Shown: positions 1 through 6,167 of the stretch, in pieces
Layout: every line of letters begins with the position of its first letter
How positions within the stretch are numbered: position 1 is the first letter of the stretch
Translations under genes and position numbers: made by a program
Assembly: GCA_017514645.1 (NCBI GenBank)
Contig: JAFWJP010000092.1
Coordinates: forward strand, 1-6,669
From: Solobacterium sp.
Lineage (GTDB): Bacteria; Bacillota_I; Bacilli_A; Erysipelotrichales; Erysipelotrichaceae
DNA: 6,669 bases
Reading direction: 5' to 3'
The notes under the pieces: model-generated
The model's input: only the letters and a program-made list of their open reading frames with translations
The model's database searches: none
What the model was told of the DNA's origin: nothing

Positions 1-843
1 CCGAAATGGGATGACATGCCGGGGGACCGGCGTCCGGAAAAGGGACTGCTGAAGCTTCGTGCGGGTATGAGACTGTATTCCAATGCCCGTCCCGCAACGA
101 TCTGGCCGCAGCTTGCGCCGGCAAGTCCGCTGCGCAGTGACATCGCAGCCAACGGCATTGATTTCATCATCATCCGTGAACTGACCGGCGGTGTTTACTT
201 CGGAGATCATAAAACCGAGAATAACGGAACCGAGGATGTCGCGATCGATATCATGACCTATTCGGAACATGAGATCCGCAGGATCGGCAAAATCGGATTC
301 GAAACGGCAAGAAAACGCCGGAAGAAGCTGACCAGTGTGGATAAGGCAAATGTACTGGATACCTCAAGACTCTGGCGGAAGATCATGCATGAGCTGAAGG
401 AAGAATATCCGGATGTAGAATATGAAGACATGCTGGTGGATAACTGTGCCATGCAGATTGTAAAGAACCCGGCACAGTTCGATGTCATCGTAACGGAAAA
501 CATGTTCGGCGATATCCTTTCGGATGAGGCAAGCATGATCACCGGATCGATCGGCATGATCCCGTCTTCTTCTCTCGGGGATACAACGGTAGGCGTGTAT
601 GAGCCGATTCACGGCAGCGCACCGGATATCGCCGGGAAGAACATCGTCAATCCGACCGCATGCATTCTCAGTGCGGCAATGATGCTGCGATACAGCTTTA
701 ACATGGCAGAGGAAGCAGATGCGATCGAAGCAGCAGTCGGAGCGGTCCTCGACAAAGGGTTCCGAACAGCTGATAATCAAAGCGAAGGGTGCACCGTACT
801 GGGCACTATCGAATTTACAGACAGGATTCTTGAAGAACTCTGA
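1..843 (+). CDS. leuB: 3-isopropylmalate dehydrogenase, 5'-truncated by window edge
   Basis: This is the C-terminal 280 residues of LeuB, the NAD-dependent cytosolic enzyme that oxidatively decarboxylates 3-isopropylmalate in leucine synthesis. The frame is open from base 1 (PKWDD), so the ATG at 16 is internal. About 75 N-terminal residues are missing if the protein has the usual length of roughly 355. Family motifs visible in order are the substrate-binding arginine stretch LRAGMRLYSNARP, RELTGGVYFG with the conserved tyrosine, DKANVLDTSRLWR with the catalytic lysine, the metal-binding aspartate region VDNCAMQIV and FGDILSDEASMITGSIGMIPS, and the NAD-binding EPIHGSAPDIAGK. The RELTGGVYFG loop favours LeuB over isocitrate or tartrate dehydrogenase relatives. 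It lies 21 nt before ilvB1 on the same strand with no terminator between, so the two are probably cotranscribed. Nothing looks broken. Confidence 0.96.
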   Translation, partial: PKWDDMPGDRRPEKGLLKLRAGMRLYSNARPATIWPQLAPASPLRSDIAANGIDFIIIRELTGGVYFGDHKTENNGTEDVAIDIMTYSEHEIRRIGKIGFETARKRRKKLTSVDKANVLDTSRLWRKIMHELKEEYPDVEYEDMLVDNCAMQIVKNPAQFDVIVTENMFGDILSDEASMITGSIGMIPSSSLGDTTVGVYEPIHGSAPDIAGKNIVNPTACILSAAMMLRYSFNMAEEADAIEAAVGAVLDKGFRTADNQSEGCTVLGTIEFTDRILEEL

Positions 844-864
844 TACGTATTAAAGGAGGCAACT

Positions 865-2499
865 ATGAACGGTGCAGATGCAGTCGCAAAATGTCTCGAA
901 CTGCAGGGCGTAACAACGGTATATGGCTATCCCGGAGTTGCGATCTGTCCGGTATATGACAGTCTGATCAATACGAATATCCATGCGGTGCTGGTGCGCT
1001 CCGAGGCGAATGCGGCACATGCGGCATCCGGTGAAGCACGGATCTCCGGCAAACCCGGAGTCTGCATCTGTACGAGCGGTCCCGGTGCCACGAACCTGAT
1101 TACCGGAATCGCAACGGCATATATGGACAGTATTCCCCTGGTATGCATTACCGGTCAGGTAAACAGTGATCTGATCGGCGGGGACGTGTTCCAGGAAGCA
1201 GATATTACCGGTGCAGCAGAAAGCTTTGTGAAATACAGTTATCTGGTGCGCAAGGCATCTGATATCCCACGTATTTTCAAAGAGGCGTTTTATATTGCCT
1301 CGACCGGACGCAGAGGCCCCGTGCTGATCGATATTCCGTTTGATATTCAGAACCAGGAACTGCGGAAATTTGAATGGCCGGAAGAAGTGAACCTGAGAAC
1401 CTATAAGCCGACCTACTTTGGCAATCCGATGCAGATCCGGAAAGTCGTTACGGCACTGGAGAACTGCGAACGTCCGATCCTTTATACCGGAGGAGGCGTG
1501 CATCTCTGTCAGGCAAGAGAACTCGTCCGCCAGTTCAGTGAGAAATACAATATTCCGGTCGTTTCCACGATGATGGGAATCGGCACCATGCCATCCCTGC
1601 ACCCGCTGTATATGGGAATGGCAGGCAATAACGGCAATCTCGCTGCGAACCGGGCGATCCATGATTCGGATACCGTCATTCTGGTCGGTGCCCGCATTGC
1701 GGACCGTGCGGTCAGTCAGCCGCAGAAAATGATGGCGAACAAGACGCTGATCCATATTGATGTCGACCCGGCTGAAATCGGGAAGAACGTAAAATGCGAT
1801 CTGCCGATCGTCGGAGATGCGAAGGCGATCTTTGAAGAAATGATGAAACAGGAGATCCAGATGCCGGATTTCTCCGCCTGGGTCACAGAGCTGCAGAGCT
1901 GCCGGCAGAGAAAGAGCCGTCAGGTCGTTCCGGACAAGTATACGGATCCCGCTTACTTCGTCAATGAACTGAGCACCCATATGCAGGAAGATGCAGTATA
2001 TGTGGCGGATGTCGGGCAGAACCAGATCTGGAGCTGTGCCAATGTCGTAATGCAGAACGGACGGTTCCTGACCAGCGGCGGCATGGGAACGATGGGGTAT
2101 GCACTGCCTGCGGCGATCGGTGCCAAGATGGCAGATCCAAAGCGGGAAGTGGTTTCCGTCAGCGGGGACGGCGGGTTCCAGATGGCAATGATGGAACTGG
2201 CCACCAGCAATCAGGAAGGCCTGGAGCTCAAGCATGTCGTTATGAATAATGAGTCGCTCGGAATGGTGCGGGAAGCACAGAAGTTCAGCTTTGGCGGCCG
2301 TTATACGATGGTTGACCTCAAGGGCGGACCGGATTATGAACAGCTTGCGAAGGCCTACCGCATGAAATATCTGAAGATTGAAACGAATGCAGATGTGGAA
2401 ACGGTAGTGCCGAAATTCCTGAAGGCAAAAGGAAGCGTGCTTCTGGAAGTGCTTGTGGATGAAGACGGCATCGTACGGAAGGGAGGAACGGTAAAATGA
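865..2499 (+). CDS. ilvB: Acetohydroxyacid synthase (acetolactate synthase) large subunit, divergent paralogue (ilvB1)
   Basis: This 544-residue thiamine-diphosphate enzyme should condense two pyruvates to 2-acetolactate, or pyruvate with 2-oxobutyrate to 2-aceto-2-hydroxybutyrate. Seen: an N-terminal PYR domain with GYPG at 21-24, the presumed catalytic Glu47, SGPGATNL at 71-78 and FQEADI at 109-114; a central FAD/nucleotide-fold domain around 190-330; and a C-terminal PP domain with SGGMGTMGYALPAAIGA and the ThDP/Mg motif GDG at 434-436 through NN at 461-462. Length and Glu47 position resemble E. coli AHAS II. Start: AAAGGAGG at 852-859 lies 5 nt before the ATG. Odd features: the usual HEQGA around the glutamate reads SEANA, and the usual LGMVxQWQ reads LGMVREAQ, so the substrate-selecting Trp is Ala471. 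Catabolic AlsS also has an ENAA-like stretch, but the FAD-type layout and the adjacent ilvN favour a biosynthetic enzyme. Its substrate preference is uncertain. Confidence 0.9.
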   Translation: MNGADAVAKCLELQGVTTVYGYPGVAICPVYDSLINTNIHAVLVRSEANAAHAASGEARISGKPGVCICTSGPGATNLITGIATAYMDSIPLVCITGQVNSDLIGGDVFQEADITGAAESFVKYSYLVRKASDIPRIFKEAFYIASTGRRGPVLIDIPFDIQNQELRKFEWPEEVNLRTYKPTYFGNPMQIRKVVTALENCERPILYTGGGVHLCQARELVRQFSEKYNIPVVSTMMGIGTMPSLHPLYMGMAGNNGNLAANRAIHDSDTVILVGARIADRAVSQPQKMMANKTLIHIDVDPAEIGKNVKCDLPIVGDAKAIFEEMMKQEIQMPDFSAWVTELQSCRQRKSRQVVPDKYTDPAYFVNELSTHMQEDAVYVADVGQNQIWSCANVVMQNGRFLTSGGMGTMGYALPAAIGAKMADPKREVVSVSGDGGFQMAMMELATSNQEGLELKHVVMNNESLGMVREAQKFSFGGRYTMVDLKGGPDYEQLAKAYRMKYLKIETNADVETVVPKFLKAKGSVLLEVLVDEDGIVRKGGTVK

Positions 2500-2984
2500 A
2501 GCGTATCTTTTCGGTACTGGTAGAAAACCGTTCCGGTGTTCTGAGCAAGGTATCCGGTCTCTTCGCACGCCGTTCGTTCAACATTGAATCCCTTGCGGTC
2601 GGCGAAACCAATGATCCGGAAGTCTCCTGCATGACGATCGTTTCATCCGGCAGTAAGCAGACGATGGAACAGATCGAAAAGCAGCTGAACAAGAAACTCG
2701 ATGTGATCAAGATCAAGAGCTTTGAAAACTGGCAGAGTGTTACCAGAGAACTGATCCTGATCAAGCTCCGCTACAATAAGTCCAACCGGGAAGAGATTCT
2801 CAGTATCTGCACACTGGCAAATGCCGAAGTGGTCGATGCCGGCAAGCGGACGATGATGATCCAGATGTGTGATACCCCGGAAAAAGTACAGATGCTGCTG
2901 GATCTCTTGGCTGGCATCAGTATCGTTGAAGTTGCCCGTACCGGCACGCTTGCACTGCAGCGCTGTGTGGATACGGAAAAATGA
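2496..2984 (+). CDS. ilvN: Acetohydroxyacid synthase small (regulatory) subunit
   Basis: This 162-residue protein binds the AHAS large subunit, stimulates it, and in the family mediates valine feedback inhibition. An N-terminal ACT domain (about 3-75) begins RIFSVLVENRSGVL and continues GLFARRSFNIESLAVG. Gly14, Ser17 and Asn29 occupy the same numbers as the valine-binding or valine-resistance positions of E. coli IlvH, so valine sensitivity is expected (inference). The C-terminal half (about 80-160) opens with RELILIKL and matches the small-subunit C-terminal domain. Length is normal for the family. The ATG overlaps the ilvB1 stop as ATGA, with GGGAGG at 2481-2486 inside ilvB1 nine nt upstream, which points to translational coupling and equimolar synthesis. 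No second small subunit is visible here, so this one might also serve the IlvB2 that starts at 6212. Confidence 0.95.
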   Translation: MKRIFSVLVENRSGVLSKVSGLFARRSFNIESLAVGETNDPEVSCMTIVSSGSKQTMEQIEKQLNKKLDVIKIKSFENWQSVTRELILIKLRYNKSNREEILSICTLANAEVVDAGKRTMMIQMCDTPEKVQMLLDLLAGISIVEVARTGTLALQRCVDTEK

Positions 2985-3006
2985 AATATTTTCAGAAATA
3001 TTTTCA
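2983..3006 (+). repeat. Perfect tandem duplication of a 12-bp AT-rich unit
   Basis: The unit GAAATATTTTCA occurs twice head to tail (2983-2994 and 2995-3006), beginning within the ilvN stop codon. The junction between the copies creates the CodY-like box listed separately. The duplication is read directly from the sequence; any function is inference. Confidence 0.9.
2987..3001 (+). promoter_or_regulatory. CodY-like operator just downstream of ilvN
   Basis: The 15-mer TATTTTCAGAAATAT matches the CodY consensus AATTTTCWGAAAATT at 12 of 15 positions, with an intact TTTTCAGAAA core. CodY is the GTP- and BCAA-responsive repressor of low-GC Gram-positive bacteria and commonly controls ilv and leu genes. 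The site ends 15 nt upstream of a candidate -35 box for ilvA, a plausible place for repression or roadblocking of read-through from ilvN. A further half-site (ATTTTCA) follows in the second repeat copy, ending at 3006. Whether this organism has CodY cannot be seen from the window. Confidence 0.5.
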
Positions 3007-3016
3007 CGATTCTTTC

Positions 3017-3045
3017 TTTACAAATGAAAAAAGAAAGGTTACTAT
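3017..3045 (+). promoter_or_regulatory. Candidate sigma-A promoter for the T-box/ilvA/ridA transcript
   Basis: A -35-like TTTACA (3017-3022, 5 of 6) and a -10-like TACTAT (3040-3045, 4 of 6) are separated by 17 nt, which would start transcription near 3052. An alternative -10 is TATAAA at 3063-3068, which fits a start near 3075 just ahead of the T-box but has no good -35. The AT-rich stretch between ilvN and the leader almost certainly holds the promoter; which pair is used is uncertain. Confidence 0.4.
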
Positions 3046-3080
3046 TTTCCCATATTGTTAAATATAAAAGAAATGCGCTC

Positions 3081-3331
3081 AACGGGGAGTGGCGATGAAA
3101 CAGCCCGAAACAGAGAACTGTCGGCTGGTGCAAGACAGAATCGGAGTTCTGAGCAGATCACCCCGCAGCTAATTCGCTGAACCGGATCAGTAAGCGAATT
3201 CGGCAGACACCGTTATCAGAGTCTACGGGTTGAAGGACCCGGATGAGAGGTCATGGTCACATGACAAAAAGAGTGGTACCGCGGAAGAACAGGCTTTCGT
3301 CTCTTGGTGAGAGAAAGCCTTTTGTTTTTTT
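3081..3331 (+). ncRNA. T-box riboswitch leader, probable isoleucine specifier (ATC)
   Basis: A T-box leader reads tRNA charging in cis and permits transcription of the downstream gene when the cognate tRNA is uncharged. Stem I is recognisable: an AG-bulge stem formed by AACT and AGTT with flanking CAG/CTG (about 3109-3151), topped by CTGTC/GACAG enclosing the conserved distal loop GGCTGGTGCAA. The specifier side reads GCAG-ATC-ACC, giving an isoleucine codon at 3157-3159, which suits the downstream ilvA. Middle hairpins are AATTCGCT/AGCGAATT (3171-3178 with 3193-3200), CGGGT/ACCCG (3226-3241) and GTCATG/CATGAC (3250-3265). The antiterminator carries the T-box sequence GTGGTACCGCGG (3273-3284), whose TGGT would pair with an ACCA tRNA end. 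The basal stem and kink-turn were not resolved by eye, so the 5' limit is approximate. Confidence 0.92.
3291..3331 (+). terminator. T-box-controlled intrinsic terminator
   Basis: Arms AGGCTTTCGTCTCT (3291-3304) and AGAGAAAGCCT (3310-3320) form a stem with a small internal bulge and a short loop, followed by a T-rich run at 3321-3331 containing one G. It lies immediately after the T-box sequence; the antiterminator should end within its 5' arm, so the two structures would exclude each other. It is the expression platform of the leader. Confidence 0.9.
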
Positions 3332-3335
3332 GGAG
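3332..3335 (+). promoter_or_regulatory. Ribosome binding site deciding the ilvA start
   Basis: GGAG follows directly on the terminator T-run. It is 6 nt from the ATG at 3342 and 0 nt from the ATG at 3336, so 3342 is the workable start. GTG at 3345 would be the only nearby alternative. Confidence 0.75.
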
Positions 3336-3341
3336 ATGAAT

Positions 3342-4547
3342 ATGGTGACATTGGACAGGGTTTATCAGGCGGCATTTACATTAAAGGAAGTAGCACGGAA
3401 GACAGACCTGATTGCGGCAGAGAAGCTCTCCGCAGACGGCAATCTGTTCCTGAAGACCGAAAATCTTCAGACAACCGGCAGCTTTAAGGTCAGAGGTGCC
3501 TACTTCAAGATCTCCCAGCTGACGCAGGAAGAGAAAGAAAAGGGAATTGTGGCCTGTTCGGCAGGGAACCACGCCCAGGGTGTGGCGCTGGCAGCGACCC
3601 GGATGAAAACCCGTTCCGTTGTCTGTATGCCGGACAGTGCGCCGATCATGAAGATCGAAAGCACAAAGGCACTCGGTGCGGAAGTGTGTCTCGTTAAAGG
3701 AACCTATGATGATGCCCATGACAAGGCAGTCGAGCTGCAGAAAGAAACTGGAATGACCTTCATTCATCCCTATGATGATCCGGATGTGATCGCCGGTCAG
3801 GGAACGATCGGTCTGGAGATCCTGGAACAGCTGAGCGATGTTGAAGCGGTTGTCGTGCCGGTCGGCGGCGGCGGACTGATCGCAGGCGTAGCCTTCGCAA
3901 TCAAGAGCCTGAAGCCGGAATGCAAGGTGTATGGCGTACAGGCAGCCGGCGCTGCTTCCATGTATAACTCCTTCCACGATCATAAACGGGAAGTGCTGGA
4001 TCAGGTATCAACGTTCGCAGACGGCATTGCAGTCAAGAATCCCGGAGAACTGACCTTCGAAATGATCAATCAGTATGTCGATGATATTGTAACGGTCACC
4101 GAAGATGAGACTGCAGCAGCGATCCTGGCGCTGATGGAGAAACAGAAAGTCGTTGCTGAAGGCGCTGGAGCGGTTCCGGTGGCAGCTGTCCTGTTTGACA
4201 AGCTTCCGGTCCGCGGAAAGAAAACCGTATGTGTCGTATCCGGCGGCAATATCGACGTCAACATTCTCTCCCGTGTCATTACAAGAGGTCTTGTGATGAG
4301 CGGACGGAACACGACTCTCATGATCGCACTGACCGATAAGCCGGGTCAGCTGCAGGTCGTAAGTGAGATCGTTGCCTCCTGCGGAGCGAATGTCGTATCG
4401 GTCTATCATGACCGCAGTGATACCAACATGGCGATCAGTGACTGTTACCTGAGACTGGGTCTGGAAACCAGGGACCGGGAACAGATCAATGAAATCATCA
4501 AAAAACTGCATGAGGCGGGATTCAGCCGCGTCAAAGAGTATTCATAA
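3342..4547 (+). CDS. ilvA: Threonine deaminase (threonine ammonia-lyase), ACT-domain form
   Basis: This PLP enzyme converts threonine to 2-oxobutyrate and ammonia, the committed step to isoleucine. From ATG 3342 it has 401 residues, typical of the shorter IlvA form with a single C-terminal ACT-type regulatory region. Seen: the PLP-lysine motif TGSFKVRGA with Lys49, SAGNHAQG at 73-80, the phosphate-binding glycine loop GGGG at 175-178 within VPVGGGGLIAGVA, VAEGAGAVPVAA, and VVSGGNID near the end of the catalytic domain. An ACT-like segment begins near residue 325 (NTTLMIALTDKPGQL). The in-frame ATG at 3243 lies inside the T-box and would add 33 residues encoded by riboswitch sequence, so I reject it. 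The T-box indicates biosynthetic IlvA rather than catabolic TdcB, although the length fits both. ridA follows after 21 nt and is probably cotranscribed. Serine dehydratase side activity is possible. Confidence 0.95.
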   Translation: MVTLDRVYQAAFTLKEVARKTDLIAAEKLSADGNLFLKTENLQTTGSFKVRGAYFKISQLTQEEKEKGIVACSAGNHAQGVALAATRMKTRSVVCMPDSAPIMKIESTKALGAEVCLVKGTYDDAHDKAVELQKETGMTFIHPYDDPDVIAGQGTIGLEILEQLSDVEAVVVPVGGGGLIAGVAFAIKSLKPECKVYGVQAAGAASMYNSFHDHKREVLDQVSTFADGIAVKNPGELTFEMINQYVDDIVTVTEDETAAAILALMEKQKVVAEGAGAVPVAAVLFDKLPVRGKKTVCVVSGGNIDVNILSRVITRGLVMSGRNTTLMIALTDKPGQLQVVSEIVASCGANVVSVYHDRSDTNMAISDCYLRLGLETRDREQINEIIKKLHEAGFSRVKEYS

Positions 4548-4568
4548 AAAAGGGGAGATTGAACAATT

Positions 4569-4952
4569 ATGGCAAAGGAAATTGCAACGAAAAAGGCACC
4601 GGCGGCAGTCGGACCGTACTCGCAGGCACTGCAGGTCGGACCGTTTGTATTCGCCAGCGGGCAGATTCCGCTGAATCCGGAAACCGGAGCGATTGAAGGC
4701 AGTACTGCTGCAGAGCAGGCAGAACAGGTATTCTGCAACATTGAAGCGGTTCTTGCGGAAGCAGGACTCTCAATGAAGGATGTCGTAAAAAGCACGGTGT
4801 TCCTCTGTGATCTGAAAGATTTTGTCGCAGTCAACGAAGTATACGCAAAGCATTTCGTACAACCGTATCCGGCACGTTCCTGCGTCGAGGTCAGCAATCT
4901 GCCAAAAGGCGCAATGATCGAATGTGAAGTAATTGCTTCAAAAGGGGAATAA
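4569..4952 (+). CDS. ridA: RidA family enamine/imine deaminase
   Basis: RidA (YjgF/YER057c/UK114 family) hydrolyses reactive 2-aminoacrylate and 2-aminocrotonate released by PLP enzymes such as IlvA, protecting other PLP enzymes and speeding 2-oxobutyrate formation. The 127-residue protein has normal length and the full family signature: GPYSQA at 15-20, FASGQIPLNPETG at 28-40, and PARSCVEV at 101-108. Arg103 and Cys105 align with E. coli RidA Arg105 and Cys107; the arginine binds the substrate carboxylate. The chain ends IECEVIAS near the C terminus, as usual. AGGGGAG at 4551-4557 precedes the ATG by 11 nt, a slightly long spacing. Its place directly behind ilvA matches its metabolic role and puts it under the same isoleucine T-box. 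The family forms homotrimers, and no signal peptide is seen, so it is cytosolic. Confidence 0.96.
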   Translation: MAKEIATKKAPAAVGPYSQALQVGPFVFASGQIPLNPETGAIEGSTAAEQAEQVFCNIEAVLAEAGLSMKDVVKSTVFLCDLKDFVAVNEVYAKHFVQPYPARSCVEVSNLPKGAMIECEVIASKGE

Positions 4953-4980
4953 AAAAAACCGGGTGCTCAGAGCACACCGG
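4951..4980 (-). terminator. Intrinsic terminator of the DUF815 ATPase gene, overlapping its stop codon
   Basis: Read on the minus strand, CCGGTGTGCT and AGCACCCGG pair as a 9-bp GC-rich stem with one bulged T and a CTG loop (4959-4980), followed by eight T residues (4951-4958). The stop TGA (4967-4969) is inside the hairpin and the T-run abuts the ridA stop. On the plus strand the same hairpin has no downstream T-run, so it should terminate only the minus-strand gene efficiently. Confidence 0.85.
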
Positions 4981-6142
4981 ACTTGATCTGTTCGATAAAC
5001 TGTCTTGCGACACGGGGCGTTCTGCCGCCGGCACGGAGCGCAAACGCTTCTGCCTTCTCGGCAAGCACCTCGTGGTCTTCGGAGATTCCGTATTCTTCCG
5101 CTAGGGCCTGAACGATATAGAGGTACCGGTTCTTGTCCGGTTTCTGGAACGTAACGATGAGACCGAACCGGGCGGACAGGGACAGCAGTTCCTGCCGGGT
5201 ATCGCTCTCATGAAGATCGTCCTGGAAGCGGTCCGAAACGGATTCCTTGACAAGGTGTCTGCGGTTGGAAGTGGCTGCGATGATCGTATTGGAAGCCTGA
5301 CGGCTGACGCTTCCTTCAAGGATCGCCTTCAGGGAAGCGAAGTTGTCATCGTTGGAAGAGAAACTGAGATCATCGATGAAGAGGATGAACTTCAGCGGCA
5401 GACTTGCCAGCTGTTCCAGTAGATTCGGGATGAAGTAGAGCTGATTGCGGCGGACTTCCACAAGCCTCAGTCCTGCATCCCGGTACTCATTGACCAGTGC
5501 CTTGATCGTACTGGACTTGCCGGTTCCCGCATCCCCGTACAGCAGCATGTTCACCGCCGGCTGACCCTTCAGAAGTGCTTCAACATTGGCAACGACCTTC
5601 TGCCGCTCTGCCTCATAACCGGGCAGGTCGGAAAGGCGCTGAGGATCGGGATACTTGACCGGAACGAGTTCATCTCCGCGGAGCGTGAAGACGTGATAGT
5701 CGGCATACATGCCGTATCCTTTGCGGGAAACTTCTTCCAGCCTTGCCTGATAGGCTTCGGCCAGAGCAACCGGGGATGTCTTCCATGGCGTAAAGAATTC
5801 CACGGCCGGGAAGTTAAAATCCTCCAATGTAACCGCTGCCAGCTGATCAAGTAGCGAAAGTTCCTGTTCCAGGGCAGTATCGATTACCGGACTGGATTTC
5901 GAAACAGCCTTCAGCCGCACGGCGATATTCTCGCTGTGCAGCACCGCATGGGCAAGGTATTCGCTCCAGTTATCACCTTTGGAAAACAGCCGGGATTCAA
6001 ACTCCGCACAGGCGTTCACAAAGGCGGAGTCATTGCCGGCACTCAGCAGTTCGTCGAATCTCTGAATGACCGGATCGTTGAGAAGATCACGGAATACTAC
6101 CAGCGAATGCATGCGCATACGCAACAATTGAAGATCTACCAT
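4967..6142 (-). CDS. DUF815-family AAA+ ATPase, function unknown
   Basis: This 391-residue cytosolic P-loop ATPase belongs, by motif pattern, to the DUF815 group, whose cellular role is not established. Residues 1-170 form a mostly helical N-terminal region without recognisable motifs. The AAA+ core follows: a GYEAERQKVVANVEALLKG segment (175-193), Walker A GDAGTGKS (203-210, Lys209), Walker B FILFIDD (252-258), DDNFASLKAILEG (265-277), sensor-1-like TSNRRHL (291-297), SDRFQDDLHESD, and a sensor-2-like GGRTPRVARQF at the C terminus (372-382). No transmembrane segment, signal peptide or DNA-binding domain is evident. TGAGGT lies about 6 nt upstream of the ATG (complement of 6148-6153). It converges on ridA and diverges from ilvB2, so it is a single-gene unit inside the BCAA cluster with no obvious pathway link. 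Family assignment is firm; function is unknown. Confidence 0.88.
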   Translation of the reverse strand: MVDLQLLRMRMHSLVVFRDLLNDPVIQRFDELLSAGNDSAFVNACAEFESRLFSKGDNWSEYLAHAVLHSENIAVRLKAVSKSSPVIDTALEQELSLLDQLAAVTLEDFNFPAVEFFTPWKTSPVALAEAYQARLEEVSRKGYGMYADYHVFTLRGDELVPVKYPDPQRLSDLPGYEAERQKVVANVEALLKGQPAVNMLLYGDAGTGKSSTIKALVNEYRDAGLRLVEVRRNQLYFIPNLLEQLASLPLKFILFIDDLSFSSNDDNFASLKAILEGSVSRQASNTIIAATSNRRHLVKESVSDRFQDDLHESDTRQELLSLSARFGLIVTFQKPDKNRYLYIVQALAEEYGISEDHEVLAEKAEAFALRAGGRTPRVARQFIEQIKSGVL

Positions 6143-6150
6143 AAATTACC

Positions 6151-6164
6151 TCAGATATTTCTGA
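6151..6164. repeat. Small inverted repeat in the divergent DUF815/ilvB2 intergenic region
   Basis: TCAGA and TCTGA arms flank TATT. On the minus strand the site contains TTCAGAAATAT (complement of 6155-6165), an 11-mer also found at 2991-3001 in the CodY-like box. It matches the CodY consensus at only 9 of 15 positions, so it is at best a weak operator candidate. Confidence 0.35.
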
Positions 6165-6167
6165 ATC

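Noticed and set aside
364..780. Minus-strand ORFs of 99 and 138 codons inside leuB
   Set aside because: They overlap unambiguous LeuB coding sequence and show no recognisable domain or ribosome binding site.
850..2568. A 572-codon open frame on the minus strand opposite ilvB1
   Set aside because: It is an antisense shadow of the GC-rich ilvB1 coding strand; the product is rich in His, Cys and Arg without domains, and the plus-strand gene has full family motifs.
3012..3037. Hairpin CTTTCTTT/AAAGAAAG with a 10-nt loop after ilvN as a possible terminator
   Set aside because: The stem is almost all A-T and is not followed by a proper T-run; it also overlaps the candidate ilvA -35 box. Termination here would be weak at best.
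3095..3172. A 25-codon ORF (ATG 3095 to TAA 3170-3172) preceded by GGGGAG at 3084-3089, looking like a leader peptide
   Set aside because: It lies across stem I of the T-box, its codons are fixed by the riboswitch, and it has no run of Ile, Leu or Val codons as an attenuation peptide would. The SD-like GGGGAG is probably part of the basal stem region.
4959..4980. The GC-rich hairpin after ridA as a bidirectional terminator
   Set aside because: In the plus direction the hairpin is followed by ACTTGATCTG and not by a T-run, so it supports termination only of the minus-strand gene.
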